The translations under genes were made by a program, and so were the position numbers. From NCBI GenBank assembly GCA_937968015.1, contig CALBSO010000062.1, forward strand, positions 1-14,317: a DNA stretch of 14,317 nucleotides, in the 5' to 3' direction. Below the pieces are notes generated by a model, which was not told where the DNA came from, did not search any database, and saw only the letters and a list, made by a program, of their open reading frames with translations. The first letter of the stretch is position 1. Every line of letters begins with the position of its first letter. This stretch comes from an uncultured Thermomicrobia bacterium (GTDB lineage: Bacteria; Chloroflexota; Chloroflexia; Thermomicrobiales; JALYUS01). Below, piece after piece: positions 1-6,747 of this stretch.

Positions 1-1582
1 GCGCGACGTACTGCCGCGCCCGCTCAACGACCGCCGGATCGAGGCCGAGGCGCTGCGCGATGGCGAACGCGTTCGACCGCCCCGGCACGCCGACGGTCAG
101 ATGATAGGTGGGCGAGAGCGTTTCCACATCGAACTCGACGCTGCCGTTTTCGACGCCCGGCGTGGCATACGCATACGATTTTAGTTCGCTGTAGTGTGTT
201 GTCGCGATCACGAGGGGGCCGCGTTCGAGCAGTGTGGCGATCAGCGCGCGGGCGAGGGCGGAACCTTCCTCCGGGTCCGTCCCCGCGCCGAGTTCGTCAA
301 ACAGGACGAGTGCATCAGGCGTCACATCCCGTAGCGTGGCGATCACGCGCGTCATGTGGCTGCTGAAGGTGGAGAGGGACTGTTCGATGCTCTGCTCGTC
401 GCCGATGTCTGCAAAGACGTTCTCGAAGACGGGCATCACGCTCCGCTCGTCGGCGGGGATGTGCAGCCCGGATTGCGTCATCAAAGCAAGCAGGGCGACG
501 GTTTTGAGCGCGACCGTCTTGCCGCCCGTGTTCGGCCCGGTAATGACGAGAATGCGGAAACGGTCGCCGAGGGAAATGTCGGTCGGCACGACGGTACCAA
601 TGAGGAGCGGGTGCCGCGCCTCGATCAGGTCGAGCCGGAGCGTCGGGTGCGCGCCCTCGGGTACGTGCTTCGGCGCGTCATCCGCCGTCCAGAGGCGCGG
701 CGCGTTCGCGCGCATCTCCGCCGCGAGGCGCGCTTTCGCGAGCGCGAAGTCAATCGCCGCGATGCCGCCCATCGCCCGTTCGAATGCGTCCGCTTCCTTC
801 GCGACATACGCGGTGAGCGCCTGCAAGATGCGCTCGACCTCGCGTTCCTCTTCGAGTTGCAGTGTCCGCCAGCGGTTATTCAACTCGACCGCTTCCATCG
901 GCTCGACGAAGAGCGTTTGCCCGCTCGCCGAGGTGTCATGGACGATACCGGGCACCTGCGCGCGCTGGTCGGCCCGCACCGGCACGACGTATCGCCCCGC
1001 GCGCTCGGTGACAATCGGCTCCTGCAATGCCGCCGACCGCGATCCGCGCGTGAAGTTATTCATGTACTCCATGAGGCGGCTCTGTGCGGTACGGACGCCG
1101 ATGCGGATACGCCGTAGTTCATCCGACGCACTGTCGAGAACGTCACCGCGCGGGGAGATCGCGGCGGTGATCGTCGCGTCGAGGTTCGTGAAATCGCTGA
1201 GTGCGGCCGCATGGTCGAGGATGATCGGGAATCGCTCCGACGCTTCGGGCAGGCGCGTAATTGTCTGGCGAAGTGCCCGGGCGGCGGCGGCGGTGTCGCG
1301 GATGTCGAGGAGTTGCGCGGGGTTGAGCGTCACGCCGAGCGCGGCCAGTCGCGCCGGCTCGCGCACATCCCGCGCGCCACCAACGCCGATCTCCGGGATC
1401 GAGGCGAGGAGCGTGCGCGCCTCAGTCGTCTCGGTCAGCATGCGGCGCACAGCGGGCACGGTCGTATCGGGCCGCAACGCGTCCGCCCGCTCGCGCGCCA
1501 GCGAGTAATCGCAGACCCGCGCGAGGCGTGCGAGGACTTTCGGGTATTCGAGGGTTTCGAGAATGCTCGCCGCGATCGGCAC
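1..1582 (-). CDS. mutS2: MutS2 family ATPase/endonuclease (C-terminal part beyond the window)
   Basis: The reverse strand encodes 527 residues of a MutS2-type protein with no stop before the window edge. Seen: Walker A GPNTGGKT at residues 349-356, Walker B with the DELGAGTDPEEG signature starting at D429, and the MutS-family TTHYSELKSYA segment after it. The GTG start (1580-1582) begins VPIAASILETLEY, the usual MutS2 N-terminus, and AAGGA lies about 9 nt upstream. Family knowledge: MutS2 lacks the mismatch-recognition domain of MutS, dimerises through a long coiled-coil core, and usually ends with a KOW and an Smr nuclease domain at about 780 residues. It acts on branched DNA or on collided ribosomes. 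The Smr part would lie outside the window. It is 21 bp downstream of the CvpA-like gene, so the two are probably co-transcribed. Confidence 0.93.
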   Translation of the reverse strand, partial: MPIAASILETLEYPKVLARLARVCDYSLARERADALRPDTTVPAVRRMLTETTEARTLLASIPEIGVGGARDVREPARLAALGVTLNPAQLLDIRDTAAAARALRQTITRLPEASERFPIILDHAAALSDFTNLDATITAAISPRGDVLDSASDELRRIRIGVRTAQSRLMEYMNNFTRGSRSAALQEPIVTERAGRYVVPVRADQRAQVPGIVHDTSASGQTLFVEPMEAVELNNRWRTLQLEEEREVERILQALTAYVAKEADAFERAMGGIAAIDFALAKARLAAEMRANAPRLWTADDAPKHVPEGAHPTLRLDLIEARHPLLIGTVVPTDISLGDRFRILVITGPNTGGKTVALKTVALLALMTQSGLHIPADERSVMPVFENVFADIGDEQSIEQSLSTFSSHMTRVIATLRDVTPDALVLFDELGAGTDPEEGSALARALIATLLERGPLVIATTHYSELKSYAYATPGVENGSVEFDVETLSPTYHLTVGVPGRSNAFAIAQRLGLDPAVVERARQYVA

Positions 1583-1603
1583 GGATACTGGTCCTTCCCC
1601 GTT

Positions 1604-2173
1604 TCAGGCGGGGATCGCCAGCCCCGCGACACTATTGTAAACCTCCGGCAGTCCGTGCGGGAAAAAGACGCCGACGAGCCGGAGATAGATGGTAATCGGC
1701 TCCGTGAGCCGCGGCAGGAGGATCGAATGCACGGTCTGCTCCCGTGCGAAAGCGACGATGCCCACCGACGACGGAATTTGCGCCACAGTGACGACCGCGA
1801 CGACCGCCAACAACACGACGCCAAGCGCGAGGACAACCGCTAATCCCGCCGATAGCACGTTGCCGAGCAGCGGCCCCGCCGCCAATCGTGACACCGCCAT
1901 CAGCCCCGCAACGCGCCGGAGTATCCCTCGCAGCACGAGTGCGCCACCGATGAGTAATACCACAAACACGACGATTCGCACCGTCCGCGTCCCGCTGTCC
2001 GGCAAGAAGCGCATCACGGCGAATTGCGACGCCGGACGGTAGAGGATACCAGCCAGGACCGACGCCGCATAGACCGCGACGATGTCCGCAATCACTGTGA
2101 TTGGCGGTTGCGTGAAGGTCAACGCCGCCACACCGAGCGCCGCGACGATCAGCGCGCTATCGAATGCATTCAT
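1604..2173 (-). CDS. CvpA-like integral membrane protein
   Basis: The product is 189 residues and strongly hydrophobic. Probable membrane segments are at residues 7-22, 25-45, 65-83 and 103-133, and a Gly-rich stretch (AGPLLGNVLSAGL, 99-111) resembles the DR..G...G region of the CvpA family. ATG 2171-2173 was chosen because GGAGGGG sits about 3 nt upstream; the frame stays open further upstream, but that stretch contains the promoter and no better ribosome site. Family knowledge: CvpA proteins were first linked to colicin V production, are widespread, and have no settled biochemical role. The cvpA-mutS2 neighbourhood is also common in Firmicutes (for example yshB and mutSB in Bacillus), which supports the assignment. 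The C-terminal 50 residues are less hydrophobic. A generic membrane protein is the alternative. Confidence 0.65.
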   Translation of the reverse strand: MNAFDSALIVAALGVAALTFTQPPITVIADIVAVYAASVLAGILYRPASQFAVMRFLPDSGTRTVRIVVFVVLLIGGALVLRGILRRVAGLMAVSRLAAGPLLGNVLSAGLAVVLALGVVLLAVVAVVTVAQIPSSVGIVAFAREQTVHSILLPRLTEPITIYLRLVGVFFPHGLPEVYNSVAGLAIPA

Positions 2174-2188
2174 GCGCCCCCTCCGAGA

Positions 2189-2215
2189 GTGTACGTACAC
2201 ACTACGGTGATTGTA
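2189..2215 (-). promoter_or_regulatory. Probable cvpA-mutS2 promoter with a 12-bp palindrome in the leader
   Basis: On the minus strand an extended -10 box TGCTACAAT (TACAAT at 2210-2215) lies about 36 nt upstream of the CvpA start. No good -35 is visible, which is usual for extended -10 promoters. Just downstream is the perfect palindrome GTGTACGTACAC (2189-2200), next to the ribosome-binding site. It could be an operator, but a chance palindrome cannot be excluded. Confidence 0.4.
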
Positions 2216-2305
2216 GCACAGTGGGTGGGTTTCTCGAGTATGATAGACAGTGGCACGATGTGGTGCTGACATGACGACGGACAACGGAGTCCGAAAGGAG
2301 CCGAC

Positions 2306-2788
2306 ATGACGAATCCCATGAAGCGGGTATGGAGGCGGCGATCATTCCTCTCCGCCGCGTTTGGTGCAGGCCCCGCGGTGCTATTGTCCGCATGTGGCAA
2401 GGGTAAGCGCGCGGGTGGTGCGAAGACGAATGCAGGGAGCGTGTATGAGATGCGCGCCTCGCTTGCGGGCCAGAAATTCGTGCGGAACACCGAAGGGCGA
2501 TTCTTTCTACTCCCGGCGGCGGACAATGCCGTCATCGCCGTCTCATGGAAATGCACACACCTCGGCTGCGCATTACCGCCGCCGAGCGAGGCGACCGGCG
2601 GCAACTTCGTCTGCCCCTGTCATAGCGCGGTGTTCGATGGCAAACGAGGGCTCCGGCTCGGTGGCCCCGCGAACCGTCCCCTCGACTACATGCATGCCGC
2701 TGTCGTCAATGGCAATGTCATTGTTGACACCAGCCAGGTCTTCACGCGTGCGGCGTTTGATCTGGGACAAACGACTCTTCTCGCGTGA
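2306..2788 (+). CDS. Rieske [2Fe-2S] protein, probable Tat-exported lipoprotein
   Basis: The product is 160 residues. Seen: box I CTHLGC (C83, H85, C88) and box II CPCH (C103, C105, H106), spaced as in Rieske proteins. C83/H85/C103/H106 would bind the 2Fe-2S cluster and C88/C105 would form the stabilising disulfide; GGPANRPLDY follows as expected. The N-terminus has a twin-arginine-like RRRSFLS (10-16), a hydrophobic stretch and a lipobox LLSAC ending at C30, so export as a folded protein and lipid anchoring outside the membrane is likely. AAAGGAG lies 5 nt before the ATG. Box II reads CHSAVFD instead of the usual CHGSxFD, which may alter the potential. No cytochrome b or other electron-transfer partner is adjacent, so its complex (bc-type, arsenite oxidase-like or stand-alone) cannot be named. 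Confidence 0.88.
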   Translation: MTNPMKRVWRRRSFLSAAFGAGPAVLLSACGKGKRAGGAKTNAGSVYEMRASLAGQKFVRNTEGRFFLLPAADNAVIAVSWKCTHLGCALPPPSEATGGNFVCPCHSAVFDGKRGLRLGGPANRPLDYMHAAVVNGNVIVDTSQVFTRAAFDLGQTTLLA

Positions 2789-2837
2789 GGTGCGCGAATC
2801 ACGTAAATATCCTGTGCGGATGCGGTGCTTGTTTCAT

Positions 2838-3146
2838 TTATGGCTGGTTGAAGATGCTATGATCGCCGATACGTCGCCAAAGGATCGCCGGTTCGTCATC
2901 AATCGTGACGAACTCGAAAGTGGCACGGCCGTCCGGTCCGGAGAACGACCATGTCATCTCCCATATCCTGGGAACCGACGACAGATGCCCGATGCGTAAT
3001 GCTGCAGGCCAATCCGGTAGGCGACGATTGCCCCGCCCCGCATATACATCATTAATCTGGCGGACGGCCGCAAGAAATAGTGCGCGCTCCGCATCCGACA
3101 AACGCTTGTAGTCAGCAAGAAAACGTTGCGTGCGCCGGAATTTCAT
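2838..3146 (-). CDS. RelE/ParE-superfamily toxin
   Basis: A small basic protein of 102 residues. Seen: an N-terminal helical part (FLADYKRLSDAERALFLAAV), then a beta-rich core with WEMTWSF, RATFEF and a C-terminal ILWRRIGDHSIF. The WRRIGDH...F ending resembles the catalytic end of YafQ/RelE-type ribosome-dependent mRNA interferases, though ParE-type gyrase poisons share the fold. The start ATG overlaps the stop of the upstream antitoxin gene by 4 nt (ATGA), the usual arrangement for translational coupling of antitoxin to toxin. It converges on the Rieske gene with only 49 bp between the two stops and no clear terminator. Family assignment is by pattern only; whether it cleaves mRNA or poisons gyrase cannot be told from the sequence. 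Confidence 0.75.
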   Translation of the reverse strand: MKFRRTQRFLADYKRLSDAERALFLAAVRQINDVYAGRGNRRLPDWPAALRIGHLSSVPRIWEMTWSFSGPDGRATFEFVTIDDEPAILWRRIGDHSIFNQP

Positions 3147-3409
3147 CGCTCAAGATCGGCGATGAAATCCTCGACGTTATCGAACGTGGCCACGCGCCCC
3201 GCAGCAATGTCTTCATCGGCCTCGCGCTCCATTTGTTGCCATTGTTCCGCCCAGAACCATGCCTGGGAGGCGTCAATCGTTTGCTGCGGGCGCAATTCGA
3301 TTACGCCATCCGGGCGACGAATGGCTTCAAATAAACTTTGCTCCGGTAAACCCTCACGGAGATCTTTCGGCAATGTCACGGTGCCGCGTTGTCCGAGTTT
3401 GACAAGCAT
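3143..3409 (-). CDS. AbrB/MazE-fold antitoxin
   Basis: An 88-residue product. Its N-terminal half (LVKLGQRGTVTLPKDLREGL...GVIELRP) is a swapped-hairpin AbrB/SpoVT DNA-binding domain, recognised by the G-Q-R-G-T-V-T-L-P-K-x-L-R core. The C-terminal half (about 45-88) is acidic and probably helical, with WAEQWQQMEREADEDIAAG, and would be the toxin-binding tail. ATG 3407-3409 is chosen because GGAGG sits 4 nt upstream; the frame extends another 27 codons upstream but that region is promoter DNA. AbrB-type antitoxins normally repress their own operon by binding a palindrome near the promoter, and one is present at 3442-3462. Pairing an AbrB antitoxin with a RelE-like toxin is a known mixed combination in toxin-antitoxin systems. 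Confidence 0.8.
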   Translation of the reverse strand: MLVKLGQRGTVTLPKDLREGLPEQSLFEAIRRPDGVIELRPQQTIDASQAWFWAEQWQQMEREADEDIAAGRVATFDNVEDFIADLER

Positions 3410-3439
3410 CTTTCCTCCTCTCCTCGATTGCTGCCATTC

Positions 3440-3462
3440 AGTATAGCAGAAATTCTGCAATA
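3440..3462 (-). promoter_or_regulatory. Toxin-antitoxin promoter -10 box overlapped by a palindromic operator candidate
   Basis: On the minus strand TATACT (3440-3445) is a good -10 box about 30 nt before the antitoxin ATG. It overlaps a 21-bp near-perfect palindrome (3442-3462, 9 of 10 positions paired) with core GCAGAAATTCTGC. A dimeric AbrB-fold repressor bound there would block the promoter. No convincing -35 is seen. Confidence 0.5.
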
Positions 3463-3498
3463 GGCTCACGCATCGCCCGGAAAAACGCACAGGGGAAT

Positions 3499-3527
3499 TT
3501 GACGATGCCGCGGCCGTGTGGTAGGTT
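3499..3527 (+). promoter_or_regulatory. Sigma-70-type promoter of the arginine/LysW operon
   Basis: TTGACG (3499-3504) and TAGGTT (3522-3527) are separated by exactly 17 bp. Transcription would begin near 3534-3536, shortly before Stem I of the T-box leader at 3548, which is the expected geometry. The promoter is divergent from that of the toxin-antitoxin pair, with about 50 bp between the two -10/-35 regions. Confidence 0.7.
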
Positions 3528-3547
3528 CTTCTCTCTAACTGAATATC

Positions 3548-3828
3548 CCGCGATGAAGAGGAGAAGTACCTGCCACGCGGCCGACAGCGAACCAGGGAAG
3601 TGTGGGAGCCTGGAAACGGTCAAGCGAGCGGCGAACGCGCCTCGGAGCGGCCCACCGAAGAAAGCGCGAGCAAGTGCAAGTAGGTGGCGGTGGGTGGCGC
3701 CCACGCCGGAATAGCGCCAACACGAGTGGTCGGAGTGCATGCTCCGGCAACGAGGGTGGTACCACGGGATGCGCTACAATACGCTCTCGTCCCTCCGGAC
3801 CGACGCGGAGGATGACGGGGCGTTTTTT
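3548..3828 (+). promoter_or_regulatory. T-box leader, specifier CGC (arginine)
   Basis: Seen: a Stem I with basal helix CCGC/GCGG (3548-3551, 3647-3650), a GATGA/GGA kink-turn-like motif, helix GAGG/CCTC (3558-3561, 3640-3643), and a specifier loop AGAAGTAC (3562-3569) opposite CGAACGCG (3632-3639). The loop has the AGTA/GAA loop-E pattern followed by triplet CGC (3636-3638) and a purine. The distal part AGCGAACCAGGGAAG...GGGAGCCTGG resembles the AG-bulge and terminal-loop region. A Stem II-like helix CCCACCG/CGGTGGG (3651-3657, 3688-3694), a GGCGC/GCGCC pairing (3696-3700, 3714-3718) and Stem III CGGAG/CTCCG (3731-3746) follow. The T-box AGGGTGGTACCACG is at 3753-3766, with TGGT (3757-3760) able to pair with a tRNA ending ACCA. 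GAGGG (3752-3756) can pair with CCCTC (3791-3795), which is also the 5' arm of the terminator, giving the expected switch. Known mechanism: uncharged tRNA stabilises the antiterminator. Inference: uncharged tRNA-Arg turns on the operon. Confidence 0.9.
3781..3828 (+). terminator. Intrinsic terminator of the T-box leader
   Basis: The stem pairs ACGC (3781-3784) with GCGT (3820-3823), CGTC (3788-3791) with GACG (3814-3817), and CCTCCG (3792-3797) with CGGAGG (3806-3811), with small internal mismatches and an 8-nt loop. A run of six T (3823-3828) follows. It ends 42 nt before the argG start and is mutually exclusive with the antiterminator. Confidence 0.85.
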
Positions 3829-3870
3829 GATGTTCACGGGCCTCGGCGGAATGGACGAGGAGGGGCAAGG

Positions 3871-5166
3871 ATGACGGGCGTCGTACTCGACACAACAGCG
3901 CATGTGCAGTCCGCGCTCGCGAAGGTGGCGGCGAATCCGGCGGAGCCAATTGCCAGGGCGGCGCTTTGCTGGACGGGCGGGCTTGATTCCGCCATCTGCG
4001 CGGCGCTGCTGCGCGAGCATTATCATGCGGCGGAGATTATCGCGATCACTGTGGATGTCGGGCAGGGCGAGGACGAACTGCTTCGGGCGCGCGAGCGGGC
4101 GGAAACGCTCGGCCTCGATCTCCGCTTCCTCGATGCCCGCGTCGAGTTTACTGAGTGGCTCGCGAAAGCGATCCGCGCGAACGTGGACTACGATGGCTAC
4201 CCGTGCGCGACGAGCATGACACGTCAACTGATCGGGGCGACCGCCGCGAAATATGCTGCCCAACTCGGCTGCGACGCGATCGTGGATGGTTCCAGCGGTA
4301 AAGGCAATGATCAGTACCGCGCGCAGAACACCTTCAAACTCTTCGCGCCCGATCTCCGTATCCTGATCCCCGTCCGCGATCTCAATCTGACCCGGCTCGA
4401 AGAGATGGCACTCTGCGAGCATTACGGCATCCCAATCCAGGAAGTGATTCTCGGTGGCGAGGACAAGACGATGTGGTGCCGCTCGATCGCCTCCGGCGGG
4501 ATCACGCTCGAAACCGAACTGCCGGACGATATCTGGCTCTGGTATACGCCGCCCTATCACGCGCCGGATGTTGGCACGACGCTCTCCCTTACATTCGAGG
4601 CGGGTGTGCCGACCGCGATCAATGGGCAGCGGATGTCGCTCGCGGAGCTCGTGCCGATCCTCAACGATGTCGGCGGGGCGAACGGCCTCGGCCGGATTGA
4701 CATCATCGAGGATGGCATCATGGACCTGAAGAGTCGCGAGATCTATGAAGCGCCCGCCGCCGCGATCATCCTCGCGCTGCACCACGACCTGGAGCAACTC
4801 ACGCTCACGCGCGATGAGATTCAGTTCAAGAAGGTCGTGGACGCGCAGTGGTCCCGCCTCGTCTTCGGCGCGGAATGGTTCACGCCGCTGAAGGCGGACC
4901 TCGATGCCTTTATCGCGCAATCGCAGGGGCCAGTGAATGGTACGTACGAAATCGAACTGTACAAAGGGACGATGACAATCCTCAGCCGCCAGTCTCCTTC
5001 GTCGCTCTATTTCGAGGAAGTGCGCTCCATCCAATCATCGTCGTTCGATCAGCGCTGGTGCGGCCCGGCGGCGCAGGTGCGCGCCCTGCCGTTCGAACTA
5101 CTCGCCAAGCGCGATGCGCGCTGGAAGGCGGCCCGTGGCGGCACATCATCAGAGGGAGACGCCTGA
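3871..5166 (+). CDS. argG: Argininosuccinate synthase
   Basis: A 431-residue enzyme that joins citrulline and aspartate, using ATP, to make argininosuccinate in the cytoplasm. Seen: PP-loop WTGGLDS (34-40), YPCATS (110-115), the family signature DGSSGKGNDQYR (139-150), and a C-terminal GRIDIIEDGIMDLKSREIYEAP segment typical of ArgG. The first P-loop residue is T where most homologues have S. About 28 residues precede the core, more than in the common 400-residue form. The ATG at 3871 is chosen because GAGGAGGGG lies about 5 nt upstream and because the open frame upstream of it passes through the T-box terminator. It is the first gene after the T-box leader, and its stop is immediately followed by the argH start. 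Its substrate citrulline would come from an ornithine carbamoyltransferase not encoded here. Confidence 0.95.
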   Translation: MTGVVLDTTAHVQSALAKVAANPAEPIARAALCWTGGLDSAICAALLREHYHAAEIIAITVDVGQGEDELLRARERAETLGLDLRFLDARVEFTEWLAKAIRANVDYDGYPCATSMTRQLIGATAAKYAAQLGCDAIVDGSSGKGNDQYRAQNTFKLFAPDLRILIPVRDLNLTRLEEMALCEHYGIPIQEVILGGEDKTMWCRSIASGGITLETELPDDIWLWYTPPYHAPDVGTTLSLTFEAGVPTAINGQRMSLAELVPILNDVGGANGLGRIDIIEDGIMDLKSREIYEAPAAAIILALHHDLEQLTLTRDEIQFKKVVDAQWSRLVFGAEWFTPLKADLDAFIAQSQGPVNGTYEIELYKGTMTILSRQSPSSLYFEEVRSIQSSSFDQRWCGPAAQVRALPFELLAKRDARWKAARGGTSSEGDA

Positions 5167-6543
5167 GTGACGACATCTGGACCGAAACTCTGGCAGAAGG
5201 AGTACCAACTCGACGCGCTCGCCGAGCGGTACGAGATCGGTGACGATGCCGTGCTCGACAATCGCCTCGTGCCCGCCGATGTCTGGGGTTCGATGGCGCA
5301 CGCGATCATGCTCCATCGCATCGGTATCCTCACGGACGGTGAAGTGAACGCGCTGCTGAAGGAACTCGTGCATGTCCTCGAACTGTATGACGCGGGCGCG
5401 TTTATGCTGGCGGAAGGGGACGAGGATGTCCACACGAAGATTGAGAACCATCTGACGGAGACGACGGGCAACGCCGGGAAGAAGATTCACACCGCGCGCT
5501 CGCGCAACGATCAGGTACTGGTAGATACTCGCCTCTACACCAAAGGCGAAATTCTCACGACGATGGCAAATATCATTGATGCCGCCGACGCCTTCGCGGC
5601 CTTTGCCGAGCGCGAGGAATGGACGCCGATGCCGGGCTACACGCACATGCAGCGCGCGATGCTCTCCTCGGTCGGCCTCTGGGCGAGCGCCTTCGCGGAA
5701 TCGCTGATGGACGATCTCGCGCTCTTGAAGACCGCCTACCACATCACGGACCAAAACCCGCTCGGCTCGGCGGCGTCGTACGGCGTCAATTTGCCGATTG
5801 ACCGGCAATTGACGAGCGACCTGCTCGGCTTCGCGAAAGTGCAGAACAACGTCCTCTACACCCAGAACGCGCGCGGCAAGTTCGAACTGCTCGCGGTGCA
5901 GGCGCTGGCACAAGTCATGCTCGACCTCTCGAAGTTCGCGCAGGATATGCTGCTCTTTGTGACGAGCGAGTACAACTTCATGCGGATGTCCGAAACCCTC
6001 GAAACCGGCAGCAGCATCATGCCGCAGAAGCGCAACCCGGACCTGATGGAACTCGTCCGTGGGAGGACACACACCGTGCTCGCATTGCAGCAGCAGATCG
6101 CCGGCATCATCGCCGGGCTGCCTTCCGGCTACAACATTGATTTTCAGGAGACGAAGGGGCCGATGATCCGCGCCTTCGACACTGTCAATGACGCGCTGGC
6201 GATCTGCGCGCTGACCATTCGCAAGACGACGGTCAATGAGGAGGCGATCCGTGCCGCCTGCTCGCCCGAACTCTTCGCGACGGATATGGCATACGATCTC
6301 GTCAAGCAGGGCGTGCCGTTCCGCGACGCCTATCGGAAAATCGCCAAAATCGCGGACGATCTGCCACCCGTGGATGCCGACGCGGCGTTGCGGGAGCGAA
6401 CGCATCTCGGCGCGAGCGGTAACCTCGGTTTGGAGCACCTCAAACGGTGGATTGCCGAAGAACGCACCATCGCCTTGCAGCGGCGCGACGCGTTCGCGGG
6501 CGCGATTACTGCCCTCGTCGCGAGGGCGGAACAGGGGATTTGA
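5167..6543 (+). CDS. argH: Argininosuccinate lyase
   Basis: A 458-residue enzyme of the fumarase/aspartase superfamily that splits argininosuccinate into arginine and fumarate. Seen: SRNDQV (112-117), GYTHMQRA with the probable catalytic H160, and the superfamily signature GSSIMPQKRNPD (281-292) carrying the catalytic serine in its mobile loop. Length matches the family (about 460). The GTG start directly follows the argG stop, with AGAGGGAG about 7 nt upstream, so translation of the pair is probably coupled. lysW begins 21 bp downstream, with no terminator between them. This places the final arginine steps in the same transcript as the carrier-protein pathway. Confidence 0.96.
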   Translation: MTTSGPKLWQKEYQLDALAERYEIGDDAVLDNRLVPADVWGSMAHAIMLHRIGILTDGEVNALLKELVHVLELYDAGAFMLAEGDEDVHTKIENHLTETTGNAGKKIHTARSRNDQVLVDTRLYTKGEILTTMANIIDAADAFAAFAEREEWTPMPGYTHMQRAMLSSVGLWASAFAESLMDDLALLKTAYHITDQNPLGSAASYGVNLPIDRQLTSDLLGFAKVQNNVLYTQNARGKFELLAVQALAQVMLDLSKFAQDMLLFVTSEYNFMRMSETLETGSSIMPQKRNPDLMELVRGRTHTVLALQQQIAGIIAGLPSGYNIDFQETKGPMIRAFDTVNDALAICALTIRKTTVNEEAIRAACSPELFATDMAYDLVKQGVPFRDAYRKIAKIADDLPPVDADAALRERTHLGASGNLGLEHLKRWIAEERTIALQRRDAFAGAITALVARAEQGI

Positions 6544-6564
6544 ATATTGGAAAGGATCGCAGCG

Positions 6565-6747
6565 ATGACCGCAACGACAACGATGACAGCGGAATGCCCG
6601 GAGTGTGGCGCGGAGTGGCAAGTCTCCGGCCTGACCAAGGGTGAGATCATTCAGTGCCCGGAGTGCGGCGTCGAACTCGAAGTCGTGGAGATCGAACCGC
6701 TCGAACTGCAACTTGCACCCGAAGAAGAGGAAGATTGGGGAGAGTAG
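6565..6747 (+). CDS. lysW: Amino-group carrier protein LysW
   Basis: A 60-residue acidic protein. Seen: a zinc ribbon made of two CPEC motifs (C11, C14, C31, C34) and the C-terminal tail EEEEDWGE, the hallmark of LysW. Known: the alpha-amino group of glutamate or alpha-aminoadipate is attached to the side-chain carboxylate of the terminal Glu, and the acidic body is then recognised by the basic surfaces of LysX, LysZ, LysY, LysJ and LysK. ATG 6565 is chosen because GGAAAGGA lies about 8 nt upstream; a TTG at 6547 has no site of its own. The first CPEC begins at residue 11, slightly later than in Thermus LysW. The only carrier gene in the window, so both ligases downstream probably use it. Its stop codon lies at the edge of a heptamer repeat. 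Confidence 0.95.
   Translation: MTATTTMTAECPECGAEWQVSGLTKGEIIQCPECGVELEVVEIEPLELQLAPEEEEDWGE

Noticed and set aside
234..1508. Long plus-strand open frame opposite mutS2
   Set aside because: It is antisense to clear MutS2 motifs, has an arginine/serine-rich composition, and matches no family; long antisense frames are expected in GC-rich DNA.
3636..3639. Specifier read one base later as GCG (alanine)
   Set aside because: Specifier triplets normally follow GAA directly, leave one purine before the lower helix and usually end in C; CGC satisfies all three and matches the arginine genes, GCG does not.
3739..3870. Upstream extension of the argG reading frame to an ATG at 3739
   Set aside because: The extension passes through the T-box and its terminator, has no ArgG similarity, and the ATG at 3871 has a strong ribosome-binding site.
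3535..5034. 499-codon minus-strand frame opposite argG and the T-box leader
   Set aside because: Shadow frame: the opposite strand carries conserved ArgG motifs and a structured RNA, and the translated product shows no known domain.
6547..6564. TTG start six codons upstream for lysW
   Set aside because: The added residues overlap the ribosome-binding site of ATG 6565, and LysW proteins normally start close to the first CPEC.
5149..6711. 520-codon minus-strand frame opposite argH and lysW
   Set aside because: Low-complexity shadow of two well-identified genes, rich in R, H and V with no motif.
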